64,000 bases of DNA from Mesostigma viride. Lineage: Eukaryota > Streptophyta > Mesostigmatophyceae > Mesostigmatales > Mesostigmataceae. A program made the position numbers and the translations under genes. The stretch's first letter is position 1; each line of letters starts with the position of its first letter. The stretch spans positions 5,677,620 through 5,741,619 of the forward strand of contig RPFO01000065.1 in assembly GCA_009746045.1 (NCBI GenBank), written 5' to 3'. Under the pieces are notes generated by a model, which saw only the letters and a list, made by a program, of their open reading frames with translations, did not search any database and had not been told where the DNA came from. Shown here one piece after another: positions 45,901 to 55,165 of the stretch.

Positions 45901-48431
45901 CCCAGGAGTCCAAAATGCTGGGCTTCGCATTTCCAGCACGTGTCGTCAGCAGCCCCTTCCTCTCAAAGGTCTTCACAATAACCGACCATAAGTCGGTGCC
46001 CGGTGCTCGTTGGCGCCAGTCCTCAAAAAATGTTGTGAGATGCCTTTCCGAACAGTTATGTTCAATCTTGTAAGCCCACTTCCTCCGCTCTTCGTCCGTT
46101 CTCGGCCTGGACGGACGCCCCTGATCACATGCAAAAAACATACAGATAGCCGGAAGGTCAGTACTATGTTCCAACGGCCGTTGGCGACAGAAAAATAACA
46201 CCCTAATTTCCAGGTTCCAACGGCCGTTGGCGCATGAAAATCACACCCTAATTTACAGGTTCCAACGGCCGTTGGCGCATGAAAATCACACCCTAATTTC
46301 CAGGTTCCAACGGCCGTTGGCGACAGAAAAATAACACCCTAATTTCCAGGTTCCAACGGCCGTTGGCGCATGAAAATCACACCCTAATTTTAAGGTTCCG
46401 ACGGCCGTTGGCGCATGAAAATCACACCCTAATTTACAGGTTCCAACGGCCGTTGGCGCATGAAAATCACACCCTAATTTACAGGTTCCAACGGCCGTTG
46501 GCGCATGAAAATCACACCCTAATTTCCAGGTTCCAACGGCCGTTGGCGACAGAAAAATCACACCCTAATTTCCAGGTTCCAACGGCCGTTGGCGCGAGAA
46601 AAATGACACCCTATTTTCCAGGTTCCAACGGCCGTTGGCGCGAGAAAAATCACACCCTATTTTCCAGGTTCCAACGGCCGTTGGCGCATGAAAATCACAC
46701 CCTAATTTCCAGTTTCCAACGGCCGTTGGCGCGAGAAAAATGACACCTTCATTTCCAGGTTCCAACGGCCGTTGGCGACAGAAAAATAACACCCTAATTT
46801 CCAGGTTCCAACGGCCGTTGGCGCATGAAAATCACACCCTAATTTTAAGGTTCCGACGGCCGTTGGCGCATGAAAATCACACCCTAATTTACGGGTTCCA
46901 ACGGCCGTTGGCGCATGAAAATCACACCCTAATTTCAAGGTTCCGACGGCCGTTGGGCAAAAAAAAAATAACACCCTAATTTCCAAATTGCAACGGCCGT
47001 TGGCGCAAGAAAATCAAGCAAGAAAAGGACAAGGACAAGGACAAGGACAAGGACAAGGACAAGGACAAGGACAAGGACAAGGACAAGGACAAGGACGAGG
47101 ACAAGGACAAGGACAAGGACAAGGACGAGGACAAGGACAAGGACAAGGACAAGGACAAGGACAAGGACAAGGACAAGGACAAGGACAAGGACAAGGACAA
47201 GGACAAGGACAAGGACAAGGACAAGGACAAGGACAAGGACAAGGACAAGGACAAGGACAAGGACAAGGACAAGGACAAGGACAAGGACAAGGACAAGGAC
47301 AAGGACAAGGGCAAGGGCAAGGACAAGGACAAGGACAAGGACAAGGACAAGGACAAGGACAAGGACAAGGACAAGGACAAGGACAAGGACAAGGACAAGG
47401 ACAAGGACGAGGACGAGGACAAGGACAAGGACAAGGACAAGGACAAGGACGAGGACGAGGACGAGGACAAGCACAAGGACAAGGACAAGGACAAGGACGA
47501 GGACAAGGACGAGGATAAGGACAAGGACAAGGACAAGGACAAGGACAAGGACAAGGACAAGGACAAGGACAAGACAAGGACAAGGACAAGGACAAGGACA
47601 AGGACAAGGACAAGGACAAGGACAAGGACAAGGAAAAGGACAAGGACAAGGACAAGGACAAGGACAAGGACGAGGACAAGGACGAGGACAAGCACAAGGA
47701 CAAGGACAAGGACAAGGACAAGGACAAGGACAACGTGCTGGCACACAAGGACAAGGACAAGGACAAGGACAAGGACAAGGACAAGGACAAGGACAAGGAC
47801 AAGGACAAGGACAAGGACAAGGACAAGGACAAGGACAAGGACAAGGACAAGGACGAGGACAAGGACGAGGACAATGACAATGACAAGGACAAGGACAAGG
47901 ACAAGGACAAGGACAAGGACAAGGACAAGGACAAGGACAAGGACAAGGACAAGGACAAGGACAAGGACAAGGACAAGGACAAGGACAAGGCCAACGACAA
48001 GGCCGAGGACGAGGACGAGGACGAGGACGAAGGACAAGGACAAGGACAAGGACGAGGACGAGGACGAGGACAAGGACAAGGACAAGGACAAGGACAAGGA
48101 CAAGGACAAGGGCAAGGACAAGGACAAGGACAAGGACAAGGACAAGGACAAGGACAAGGACGAGGACGAGGACGAGGACAAGGACAAGGACAAGGACAAG
48201 GACAAGGACAAGGACAAGGACAAGGACAAGGACAAGGACAAGGGCAAGGACAAGGACAAGGACAAGGACAAGGACAAGGACAAGGACAAGGACAAGGACA
48301 AGGACGAGGACGAGGACGAGGACAAGGACAAGGACAAGGACAAGGACAAGGACAAGGACAACGTGCTGGCACAAGGACAAGGACAAGGACAAGGACAAGG
48401 ACAAGGACAAGGACAAGGCCAACGACAAGGC

Positions 48432-48462
<31 letters not shown>

Positions 48463-51309
48463 AAGGACAAGGACAAGGACAAGGACGAGGACGAGGACGA
48501 GGACAAGGACAAGGACAAGGACAAGGACAAGGACAAGGACAAGGGCAAGGACAAGGACAAGGACAAGGACAAGGACAAGGACAAGGACGAGGACGAGGAC
48601 GAGGACAAGGACAAGGACAAGGACAAGGACAAGGACAAGGACAAGGACAAGGACAAGGACAAGGACAAGGGCAAGGACAAGGACAAGGACAAGGACAAGG
48701 ACAAGGACAAGGACAAGGACAAGGACGAGGACGAGGACGAGGACAAGGACAAGGACAAGGACAAGGACAAGGACAAGGACAACGTGCTGGCACAAGGACA
48801 AGGACAAGGACAAGGACAAGGACAAGGACAAGGACAAGGACAAGGACAAGGACAAGGACAAGGACAAGGACAAGGACAAGGACAAGGACGAGGACAAGGA
48901 CGAGGACAATGACAATGACAAGGACAAGGACAAGGACAAGGACAAGGACAAGGACAAGGACAAGGACAAGGACAAGGACAAGGACAAGGACAAGGACAAG
49001 GACAAGGACAAGGACAAGGACAAGGACAAGGACAAGGACAAGGACAAGGACAAGGACAAGGACAAGGACAAGGACAAGTGCTGGCACAAGGACAAGGACA
49101 AGGACAAGGACAAGGACAAGGACAAGGACAAGGACAAGGACAAGGCCAAGGACAAGGACAAGGACAAGGACAAGGACAAGGACAAGGACAAGGACAAGGA
49201 CAAGGACAAGGACAAGGACAAGGACAAGGACAAGGACAAGGACAAGGACAAGGACAAGGACAAGGACAAGGACAAGGACAAGGACAAGGACAAGGACAAG
49301 TGCTGGCACAAGGACAAGGACAAGGACAAGGACAAGGACAAGGACAAGGACAAGGACAAGGACAAGGACAAGGACAAGGACAAGGACAAGGACAAGGACA
49401 AGGCCAAGGACGAGGACGAGGACGAGGACGAGGACAAGGACAAGGACAAGGACAAGGACGAGGACGAGGACGAGGACAAGGACAAGGACAAGGACAAGGA
49501 CAAGGACAAGGACAAGGACAAGGGCAAGGACAAGGACAAGGACAAGGACAAGGACAAGGACAAGGACGAGGACGAGGACGAGGACAAGGACAAGGACAAG
49601 GACAAGGACAAGGACAAGGACAAGGACAAGGACAAGGACAAGGACAAGGGCAAGGACAAGGACAAGGACAAGGACAAGGACAAGGACAAGGACAAGGACA
49701 AGGACGAGGACGAGGACGAGGACAAGGACAAGGACAAGGACAAGGACAAGGACAAGGACAACGTGCTGGCACAAGGACAAGGACAAGGACAAGGACAAGG
49801 ACAAGGACAAGGACAAGGACAAGGACAAGGACAAGGACAAGGACAAGGACAAGGACAAGGACGAGGACAAGGACAAGGACAAGGACAAGGACGAGGACAA
49901 GGACAAGGACAAGGGCAAGGACAAGGACAAGGACAAGGACAAGGACAAGGACAAGGACAAGGACAAGGACAAGGACAAGGACAAGGACAAGGACAAGGAC
50001 AAGGACAAGGACAAGGACAAGGACAAGGACAAGGACAAGGACAAGGACAAGGACGAGGACAAGGACGAGGACAATGACAATGACAAGGACAAGGACAAGG
50101 ACAAGGACAAGGACAAGGACAAGGACAAGGACAAGGACAAGGACAAGGACAAGGACAAGGACAAGGACAAGGACAAGGACAAGGACAAGGACAAGGACAA
50201 GGACAAGGACAAGGACAAGGACAAGGACAAGGACAAGGACAAGGACAAGGACAAGGACAAGGACAAGGACAAGGACAAGGACAAGGACAAGGACAAGGAC
50301 AAGGACAAGGACAAGGACAAGGACAAGGACAAGGACAAGGACAAGGACAAGGACAAGGACAAGGACAAGGACAAGGACAAGGACAAGGACAAGGACAAGG
50401 ACAAGGACAAGGACAAGGACAAGGACAAGGACAAGGACAAGGACAAGGACAAGGACAAGGACAAGGACAAGGACAAGGACAAGGACAAGGACAAGGACAA
50501 GGACAAGGACAAGGACAAGGACAAGGACAAGGACAAGGACAAGGACAAGGACAAGGACAAGGACAAGGACAAGGACAAGGACAAGGACAAGGACAAGGAC
50601 AAGGACAAGGACAAGGACAAGGACAAGGACAACGTGCTGGCACAAGGACAAGGACAAGGACAAGGACAAGGACAAGGACAAGGACAAGGACAAGGACAAG
50701 GACAAGGACAAGGACAAGGACAAGGACAAGGACAAGGACAAGGACAAGGACAAGGACAAGGACAAGGACAGGACAAGGACAAGGACAAGGACAAGGACAA
50801 GGACAAGGACAAGGACAAGGACAAGGACAAGGACAAGGACAAGGACAAGGACAAGGACAAGGACAAGGACAAGGACAAGGACAAGGACAAGGACAAGGAC
50901 AAGGACAAGGACAAGGACAAGGACAAGGACAAGGACAAGGACAAGGACAAGGACAAGGACAAGGACAAGGATGGCGCAAGAAAATCACATCCTTGTGCGT
51001 AACACCTACCCGGACAGCTGGCAGTGTGTGGTGGGTTGCTTTTCCAGTTGCTGCCGTCGCGGCATCGGAACCCGATGACCCAGAAGCCGCCGATTTCCTC
51101 CGCTCCTTCGCCGCCTTTGCTGCATGAGCGCCGCGCGCCTGTTGCCCCGACGATGGTGCGGGGGGAGGGGGCATTTGCTGTGCTGCCGCTGCAGCTTCCG
51201 ACGGCGCGGAAGGGCCGGCGGCGGGAGGGGGCAACACCGGTGGCGGCGGAGAGCCCGGCGGCGGGGGCGCCGGCGGAGGGGAACGCGGGTGGTTGTGCGT
51301 ACAAGCACG
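33171..51309 (-). CDS. large host gene, five coding blocks, one exon split by a Copia element
   Basis: The model is read right to left: exon 51309-51010, exon 46120-44966, exon 44348-43544 continuing at 35711-34109 (interrupted by the LTR element), and exon 33989-33171. Acceptors are GTGTCACAG, GTGATCAG, GCATGCAG and CACACACAG; donors are CGG|GTAGGT, AAAAG|GTAAAT and AGG|GTAAGT. The first three junctions are all phase 0. The flanks of the LTR element join in frame after removing one GGAAG, so both sides belong to one exon. The protein has a Pro/Ala-rich N-terminal block, a long conserved-looking central region, a Gly/Glu/Lys repeat region and a C-terminal domain. I do not recognise a family. 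The 5' end may lie beyond 51309. Confidence 0.6.
34109..35711 (-). CDS. large host gene, exon part downstream of the Copia insertion
   Basis: Reading resumes with PLALLERTDFWTTHKEETKW, then a V/P/A-rich linker, EIEQQGPWISKRVYTSDGDE, VVLNAMEGFEFVAKRKGLNQ, SSYLGDFTGFFNPPVIFIGS, GFKVLLKVLGKRPQGE and a nuclear-type KKKRRKRAA. Then comes an acidic DDEDVGSHGGDDGEE stretch and a Gly/Glu/Ser/Lys repeat (34270-34730), and YCKKLLSPGGHVRSRATA before the GTAAGT donor. Inside the repeat the open frame shifts more than once at poly-C runs, so the reading there is uncertain. The combined exon length leaves a net frame difference, consistent with at least one indel. Confidence 0.6.
34270..34730. repeat. coding minisatellite, about 21-bp C-rich unit
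   Basis: About 20 units of CCGCCCTTCGACCCGCCCCC type. On the minus strand the unit gives GGEGGGSKGGEGG-like protein. Variation in C-run length changes the frame between units. Confidence 0.9.
35717..36333 (+). repeat. Copia 5' LTR
   Basis: 617 bp, AGTTAACG to CACAACT. It contains several CAATTGAT motifs, a GCTATATGAG TATA-like box near 36140 and AATAAA near 36274. An imperfect relation to tRNA primers follows; no standard initiator-Met primer site was recognised. Confidence 0.92.
36358..37068 (+). CDS. extra open frame of the Copia element upstream of gag
   Basis: A 236-residue frame between the 5' LTR and gag. It is helical and Leu-rich (LLDEVTVSLDELHRQQRAAH, IRNLLDQIRNILSTF, VTTAIEELDNVLSSLTGYQ), with a hydrophobic stretch VLINLVAFLASVREWIPAGW near residues 160-185 and a basic THPLRLVARRRV after it. 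It has no zinc knuckle or protease motif and is not a family I know. Known Copia elements usually have nothing coding here. The ATG at 36358 is chosen because the earlier ATG lies in the LTR. Confidence 0.5.
   Translation: MPNSEEFRIPDDEEIAAPPAGSSSRPTVPSWQQLLDEVTVSLDELHRQQRAAHALLGDNPEDPDLPALVPAIRNLLDQIRNILSTFTVQVRGGLRSVTEVTTAIEELDNVLSSLTGYQRNLQNWASLRTGGAPAVSTNLFQDLALLSLLTRGVRSRERQVLINLVAFLASVREWIPAGWELLTIFTHPLRLVARRRVATYAAGSTPVLIHTGAGPELDMEDREFVYTYCDFRGLDY
37239..38350 (+). CDS. Copia gag region with zinc knuckle
   Basis: The N-terminal part (37239-37952) has the mixed helical character of a capsid protein (YYQIWIGSSTFGKCTDQIKD). The C-terminal part (to 38350) is Gln/Asn/Lys/Gly-rich with the nucleocapsid knuckle CYLCKGWGHIKKEC (C-x2-C-x4-H-x4-C). 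It forms the particle that packages element RNA in this family. Confidence 0.75.
38492..41977 (+). CDS. Copia pol: integrase, retropepsin-like, reverse transcriptase, RNase H
   Basis: An 1161-residue open frame. Around residues 95-135 is an HH..CC pre-integrase finger (HNMFGHAT ... CQQAASRCKC). The integrase core carries Asp near 163 (DIQHIRGM), Asp near 211 (RIQVDMQF) and Glu near 243 (GAIERAIQEV). Residues about 485-590 look like a retropepsin (ALEVDTNSQVSIIG ... ALLGQNFL). Reverse transcriptase follows with VVIDFKRAFLEGD near 763 and LHGDDLHL near 857, then RNase H with LYVDSSMD near 1003 and the typical Copia ending VDNPADALTK near 1129. The protease-like segment lies between integrase and reverse transcriptase, whereas Copia elements normally have it between gag and integrase. 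Confidence 0.85.
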   Translation: MKTSLTADAAVSMSDPMHPRAGHEGGPLILRETNVQPQRGVKASGGMHVVPAGGPGVGHEQGDSGSESEQDGSQHGDAGQPDSTVLTVPGTASSVYQELGARIHNMFGHATSLSNNFAFRMGRAPLLKACQQAASRCKCQLSSNKPRKSHAKALPQSIGDLQCDIQHIRGMQLLVCVDRYTKYKVLEHLPSMKNRYLLAALQNVRAKFPTTRIQVDMQFQHLKGDPTLPELLVTPREAHGQQGAIERAIQEVKKLIISEDWVPLSAPALVRSAWLRNVEQQLNSRVNFYYDGVAVSPMGLYHGLCPPHVLEGWKHAAHVTFAKLREKDRGWKMLEPQVGQKVLAWKEPSLYGKRGSWSPGVVTQVDEASHACLVSMEDEPKHVHRLSWSYVKPNLMNEGSQAQGSQDLQDFQVPGDITDATTTSVAGESVSPGQVAEVLVEQAARSTAGESTVKPKALTKPRGTSLAGLIGALQRAKKQPKVAKLRWHGNLGLDTALEVDTNSQVSIIGTRAAAGYSMSEPSYQFVSDFSGGVHVKVLGEVFIPILGQDTAFCVLEGYQGPALLGQNFLCQDGVVITSSLLTKEGAGQVPLINFRTTHLSRAVTRTVKRVQVCQGQEPLVDDLILPAASHPSSLGIGPHSLAGHSPINYQGLVKLMSSPIMCPQVTLGLIKSGEDWISKKCVEPVNDLPPARRLLKLKFVIKMKEVDGVKVPHVRPVLNEFKGTGECTAEELYTPGMLHDTWRLLLCVFLGLLNKGLDYGSVVIDFKRAFLEGDADVAQEKWEGKTPFYVRVPAVWKRDIHTEFLKILKGLEGLRSSPIIWRETLNRFLKEHCNLKVSPVDPCLFLGQWEGLPVYASLHGDDLHLIAPTSWLKELITIIKSKFPLGREQWQVENEPLLFVGMEATLVKKGGEWRMLLVGGNDYQETLISKLPPTITQALCPMVRGMVAWVAGISRPDLMVIARLPDDMLVELGSAKVADQVRASSGILLSAVDLSQPICMELYVDSSMDSRQVSKVRGRAAGLFVLRQEGLGSLVSWFSRLHKRVAVSSDVAECRAICEGIHTSLYLKELLHQMTSNTPWPLQVTTLLKTDSMGMVQFVHRQMARSRDLDYLLLKELSSLANIEHIPGVDNPADALTKLVQKAAVQYKVLQSLMDPSQQAV
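42927..43543 (+). repeat. Copia 3' LTR
   Basis: 617 bp, almost identical to 35717-36333. Confidence 0.92.
43544..44348 (-). CDS. large host gene, exon part upstream of the Copia insertion
   Basis: It starts after the GCATGCAG acceptor with GREAHRRVALIGGG, then EVHNYFKTHMEESWDKPEV, a Glu/Gly-rich linker, EDKLAKELAEFLDIVAADKL, FRFWPSIMATVKAKHVPPQC, IFCEVMVQLFMIYNRDLGRY and SEADSALQRVADTVAVAAKR. The reading runs cleanly to the insertion point at GGAAG. The family is not recognised. Confidence 0.7.
44349..44965. repeat. intron filled with 46-bp CCAACGGCCGTTGG minisatellite
   Basis: Ten copies about 46 bp apart between 44470 and 44915: TTCCAACGGCCGTTGGCG, CAAGAAAAATCACACCC and TAATTTCCAGG. The array lies entirely within the intron between the GTAAAT donor at 44965 and the acceptor at 44350-44349. 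Confidence 0.95.
44966..46120 (-). CDS. large host gene, central exon (385 codons)
   Basis: Bounded by acceptor TGATCAG and donor AAAAG|GTAAAT, phase 0 at both ends and open throughout. Visible segments are RTDEERRKWAYKIEHNC, HLTTFFEDWRQRAPGTDLW, LRQKIRLVPDDVDIVGGS, LMRHRTVTVRNCRGLAPWFV, KILTGDDSDRAVQRFGYYRS, VFVQFAVLDGNHYTQMLKSV and DEAFDLWRGLVRDAEKFKY. The LDGNH element is reminiscent of ParB/sulfiredoxin-fold proteins (DGNHR), but the rest does not let me assign that fold. It is probably a lineage-specific protein. Confidence 0.75.
46160..47010. repeat. 46-bp CCAACGGCCGTTGG minisatellite, second field
   Basis: About 19 copies with 45-47 bp spacing. Linkers vary (CGCATGAAAATCACACCC, CGACAGAAAAATAACACCC, CGCGAGAAAAATGACACC) in a semi-regular order, and three copies have CCGACGGCCGTTGG. 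Confidence 0.96.
47020..50970. repeat. 4-kb ACAAGG hexanucleotide array
   Basis: About 650 hexamers of ACAAGG, with dispersed GGACGA, GGGCAA, AATGAC and GGCCAA variants. A CAACGTGCTGGCACAAGG interruption recurs (near 47732, 48362, 48782, 49078, 49300, 49762, 50632), giving higher-order blocks of about 200-900 bp. The hexamer contains no stop codon in any of six frames, so frames of over 1400 codons appear on both strands; they are not genes. The array is bounded on both sides by GGCGCAAGAAAATCA from the palindrome minisatellite. Confidence 0.97.
51010..51309 (-). CDS. large host gene, Pro/Ala-rich upstream exon
   Basis: The acceptor has a strong pyrimidine tract (TTTCTTCTTTGTCGTCTGCG then TGTCACAG), the donor is CGG|GTAGGT, and it is phase 0 at both ends. 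It encodes Pro-rich then Ala/Ser/Gly-rich sequence (APPPPGSPPPPVLPPP, SEAAAAAQQMPPPPAPSSGQ, AKAAKERRKSAASGSSG), a flexible linker type. The link to the next exon is by phase and proximity only. Confidence 0.5.
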
Positions 51310-51955
51310 CTGTGACACGCAGACGACAAAGAAGAAATCCGCCGAATATGTTAGCAAGCGGTGCGGTGCAGCACACACACCTGACAAAGCTAATAGGTCA
51401 ACCCTTAAAACCGTGTCCAACTGCCCGCTATAAAAACCGGGCAATGGTCACTTTCCATGATAATGTCCACAAACCAACCTAATAGTTAGTTATGGTCCAT
51501 TATAGGACACAAGCACACACATATATTCACCACCTTGGGGGTCATGTCATTGGTCATATTGCAATGTCCTATGGGTGCCAAATATAGCACCCCCTGACAG
51601 AAAGGAAGATAGTAAAGGGCTCATGAACACCAAGGTTGCATGTGGAGGAGCAGGGACCCAGCTGCAAGCTCTAACAATAAATGCCCACTACAAATAGCGG
51701 ACAGTTTGGTTTGTGACACCTGCTAGCATTACAAAGCTCAATTCTCATCCCGTAGCAACAAAAATGTAATGTCCGCTGTAAATATCACTCAAAACGGCTA
51801 AAGGGTTAAAACGAAGTTGTAGTTGTTTTGCGGCATCAAGTTTCAAAGTACGTACTGGGATACCCTTCGCCAGCCTGCTTGGCATCCAGGATAAGATCTT
51901 GGAACCAGTAAGGGGGCTTCGCTTGCTGCGGCAGATGGTGCAATCCATTGTGATC
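51310..51955. other. unassigned sequence
   Basis: No gene or repeat is seen. It could hold further upstream exons or the promoter of the minus-strand gene. Confidence 0.4.
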
Positions 51956-52375
51956 TGCGCGCAAAACATACACAAACAACCAAACCCTCATAGGTTGAGC
52001 AATCCACAAAATCATGCCATTACTGTAACAACATGGGCAAAGCATACACAAACGAACAACCATCATAGATTGAGCTAACAATCCAGAAAATCATGCCATT
52101 ACTGTAACAACATGGGCAAAGCATACACAAACGAACAACCATCATAGATTGAGCTAGCAATCCACAACATTATGCCATTACTGTAACAACATGGGCAAAG
52201 CATACACAAACGAACAACCATCATAGATTGAGCTAGCAATCCACAACATCATGCCATTACTGTAACAACATGGGCAAAGCATACACAAACGAACAACCAT
52301 CATAGATAGAGCAATCCACAACATCATGCCATTAATGTAATAACATGGGCAAAACATACACAAACAAATAGCCAT
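51956..52375. repeat. 79-bp tandem repeat
   Basis: About five units, each with ATACACAAACGAACAACC, ATCATAGATTGAGC, CAATCCACAACATCATGCC and ATTACTGTAACAACATGGGC. Confidence 0.95.
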
Positions 52376-52444
52376 GATAGGGCATTAAGAGAATAGCCAT
52401 GATTGGGGCAATAAGAGAATTTTTTTGTTCAATTCAATGATCAC

Positions 52445-52966
52445 AATTTATGCACACAGTCGATGCATTCATAAATGAGGCAGGTTCTTCCGAAAATTGG
52501 CTCCGCCGTAGAGTGTCAACGGCCAACTTGCAAACACGCACGTTACATGATATACATCCTAGTCATTATGGTCCTATACAAACGCCAGAAGGGCCGAATA
52601 CCGGTTTAATTGGATCTTTAGCTACGCATAGTAAAGTAAATGAATATGTTTTCTTGTCCTTTTTATACATTACAAAAAAATCAAGTAATTAAAAGTGAAA
52701 TACCTATTTTTATACCTCCACATCAACAAGATCAATTTAAATTCGCCCCAGAATATTTATTACTTTCTTGTTACTCTAGTGTTGAAAATAATTATGTTCA
52801 TGTGCGATATAAACCAGAATTTAGTAGTAAAGCAGAAGAAGTCGATTATTTGGGGATTTCTCCAACGCAAGCTTCAATAGCTACTTCATTTATTCCCTTG
52901 GTGGAACATGATGATGCAATCCGAGCATTAATGGGTTGTAATATGCAAAGACAAGCAGTTCCATGA
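52445..52966 (+). pseudogene. rpoB: plastid rpoB fragment in nuclear DNA (NUPT)
   Basis: It encodes parts of the plastid RNA polymerase beta subunit: [78 protein letters not shown] and [20 protein letters not shown]. The first part (frame 1, to about 52650) and second part (frame 2, to 52966) are offset by one frame change, and short pieces of the usual sequence are absent (for example between HYG and PIQT). Base composition is AT-rich, unlike the GC-rich genes nearby and like a plastid gene. It ends abruptly after QRQAVP. Confidence 0.88.
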
Positions 52967-53166
52967 CACCAAGGTTGAGACTTACATGCATGGGACAAGA
53001 AAAACCTCGTTGCAAGGGTTGAAACAATAACGAAATTGTATGACCACAGACACATAAAATGGAAGGCTTGCTCAGTATTATTATTTACCCATCAATCAAT
53101 TTTAAAGGCAAGGAAATGTTGAAATACGGAAGACCGTCCCAAGTTCGCCAGCATTAACAAAAGCAT

Positions 53167-53294
53167 TTCATGTCCCACGTAGCTCCCACAAAAACCAGCA
53201 TCTTCATTAAAACAATAAGTGGAAGCATACATGTGACACTAATTGACATGCCCGGAGGCACGCCGTTCAAGGCCCTTCATGAAGTACGTTGCCC
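53167..53294. repeat. segmental duplication block X, copy 1
   Basis: 128 bp identical by eye to 53747-53874. On the plus strand it reads SHVAPTKTSIFIKTISGS and IDMPGGTPFKALHEV, which I do not recognise. Confidence 0.9.
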
Positions 53295-53327
53295 TAGAGG
53301 CAACCAAGACAAGGGTGGGTGGGTGGG

Positions 53328-53749
53328 GAGCAAAGAAAGAGGCCGACAAAACCAGCCAGAGCGGCTTTTAGTCGCAAAACCTCCCTTATCCCTAGCTAAC
53401 TGACATCATTAAACCCTTATGTTTAGTGGATGCTAGTAAGACGCTAACCGTACAGACCGGGGGTAGAATATCCCGAATCTGCACGGCTAGTATTAAATAA
53501 TGCGTAGGTTGTTCTTTTCAGGGGCACTGCACCTCACGCCCCGTTCCGCCCGGGTATAATCAACCCAAGCGCGGAACGCACATTTTATTTAATTCATTTT
53601 TCAACCATGCACTATATTGCATCTACTAATCACAAAAGCTCTAGCCAAACAGCTACGAGTAAACACTGCGACCTATAAGCCGCTCATCCAGCGGCCTCTT
53701 GTTCCCGCATTCACGTATAGAAGAAACTCCGTTCAAAGAACCCCGATTC
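53328..53749. repeat. segmental duplication block Y, copy 1
   Basis: 422 bp, nearly identical to 54711-55132. It is separated from X copy 1 by 33 bp and directly followed by X copy 2. Confidence 0.92.
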
Positions 53750-53874
53750 ATGTCCCACGTAGCTCCCACAAAAACCAGCATCTTCATTAAAACAATAAGT
53801 GGAAGCATACATGTGACACTAATTGACATGCCCGGAGGCACGCCGTTCAAGGCCCTTCATGAAGTACGTTGCCC
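53747..53874. repeat. segmental duplication block X, copy 2
   Basis: Copy of 53167-53294; the ends of Y and X overlap by about three bases. Confidence 0.9.
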
Positions 53875-54710
53875 AATCACCCCCGCCCTGGCTTTCCCTT
53901 GAAGCCGCACTCCACCTTGCTCGTTGTCACAAGTGACCGCCCTGCCGCAAAACGGGAGCCCCCCCACATCGGGAGGCGTGTGCCCGGCGGCTGTGGATGC
54001 ATGGCCAGGCCCAAAAAGGCCCAGCGCATTTGCACTGCGATTGCGCACGGCCAGCCTATCATGACCCCTCTCGGGGCCCCGAGTCGGTACCGCTATGGCC
54101 GTCTCCCCATAGACCCGGGGTGCTTCGAGAAAAAACGTGGACCTAGCCCAGGCCCCGCCAGCCCGGATGCCCGAGGCCACAGCCCCAGGCACCTGGCTGA
54201 ACGAGAGTCCGTTCAGCCAAGACCGCATTCCCCCCCGAGGTTTCTATGCGTGGGGAAAAAATTTCTAGCTTAGACGCTTTTCCCATCGCCGTCCCCAGCC
54301 CCAACCACCCCCCCTCGGCGGAAGGCAATTGCAAAGTTTGCTGGCCAGCAGCAATTTCCGAAGAAAAAGCCGCAGGCCGCGGACCGAGACACGGGTCGCC
54401 AGTGCCAGCCATCCGGCTCCAACCCGGGGTGCAAGCATCCCCAGGTACGGAGCACCAGCTCGCGCACTGGGCCGACCAAGCGACAGTTGAGCACCTGTCA
54501 CGGCATCCGGCCCACCAAAGACCCCAAGCTGGGGAAAAGGTGCGGACCGGAGGTAATCTTTTTCTTTTCTTTTAGTTAACCGGGCGAGGAACTACGCCTG
54601 GCCGGTTAACAACTGGAAGTCTCACCACTGGCCAAGTGGCCAGTGCAACCAGTGCTTTTGGGATTTTGCTCCGCAGCACCCATAGCTGCGGCTGCCGCCG
54701 CAACGACAAC
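53875..54710. other. GC-rich block Z between X and Y copies
   Basis: 836 bp, much more GC-rich than its neighbours. Copy 1 has only a 33-bp G-rich junction (53295-53327) in this place. Frames on both strands are open for 70-130 codons because of high GC. No product is recognised. Confidence 0.55.
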
Positions 54711-55132
54711 GAGCAAAGAAAGAGGCCGACAAAACCAGCCAGAGCGGCTTTTAGTCGCAAAACCTCCCTTATCCCTAGCTAACTGACATCATTAAACCCT
54801 TATGTTTAGTGGATGCTAGTAAGACGCTAACCGTACAGACCGGGGGTAGAATATCCCGAATCTGCACGGCTAGTATTAAATAATGCGTAGGTTGTTCTTT
54901 TCAGGGGCACTGCACCTCACGCCCCGTTCCGCCCGGGTATAATCAACCCAAGCGCGGAACGCACATTTTATTTCATTCATTTTTCAACCATGCACTATAT
55001 TGCATCTACTAATCACAAAAGCTCTAGCCAAACAGCTACGAGTAAACACTGCGACCTATAAGCCGCTCATCCAGCGGCCTCTTGTTCCCGCATTCACGTA
55101 TAGAAGAAACTCCGTTCAAAGAACCCCGATTC
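54711..55132. repeat. segmental duplication block Y, copy 2
   Basis: Copy of 53328-53749. It borders the 3' flank of the minus-strand gene ending at 55166. Confidence 0.92.
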
Positions 55133-55165
55133 TGTGACAAGAACAGTGGGCGACCATTCCCATTA

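Larger units (their letters stand above)
46121..51009. other. large intron of repeats (palindrome minisatellite plus hexamer array)
   Basis: It is bounded on the minus strand by a GTAGGT donor at 51009 and the TGATCAG acceptor ending at 46121. It consists of two repeat fields described separately (46160-47010 and 47020-50970). The intron assignment depends on the exon at 51010-51309 belonging to the same gene. Confidence 0.5.

Noticed and set aside
44596-46986. Frames repeating TAVGTWKLGC or NGRW
   Set aside because: They are translations of the 46-bp palindrome minisatellite in introns.
46935-51444. Several giant frames of 650-1470 codons on both strands
   Set aside because: They are the stop-free translations of ACAAGG (Gly-Gln, Asp-Lys, Thr-Arg, Leu-Ser, Cys-Pro, Val-Leu), present in all six frames at once.
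53869-54575. Open frames in block Z
   Set aside because: High GC keeps both strands open; none shows a family signature.
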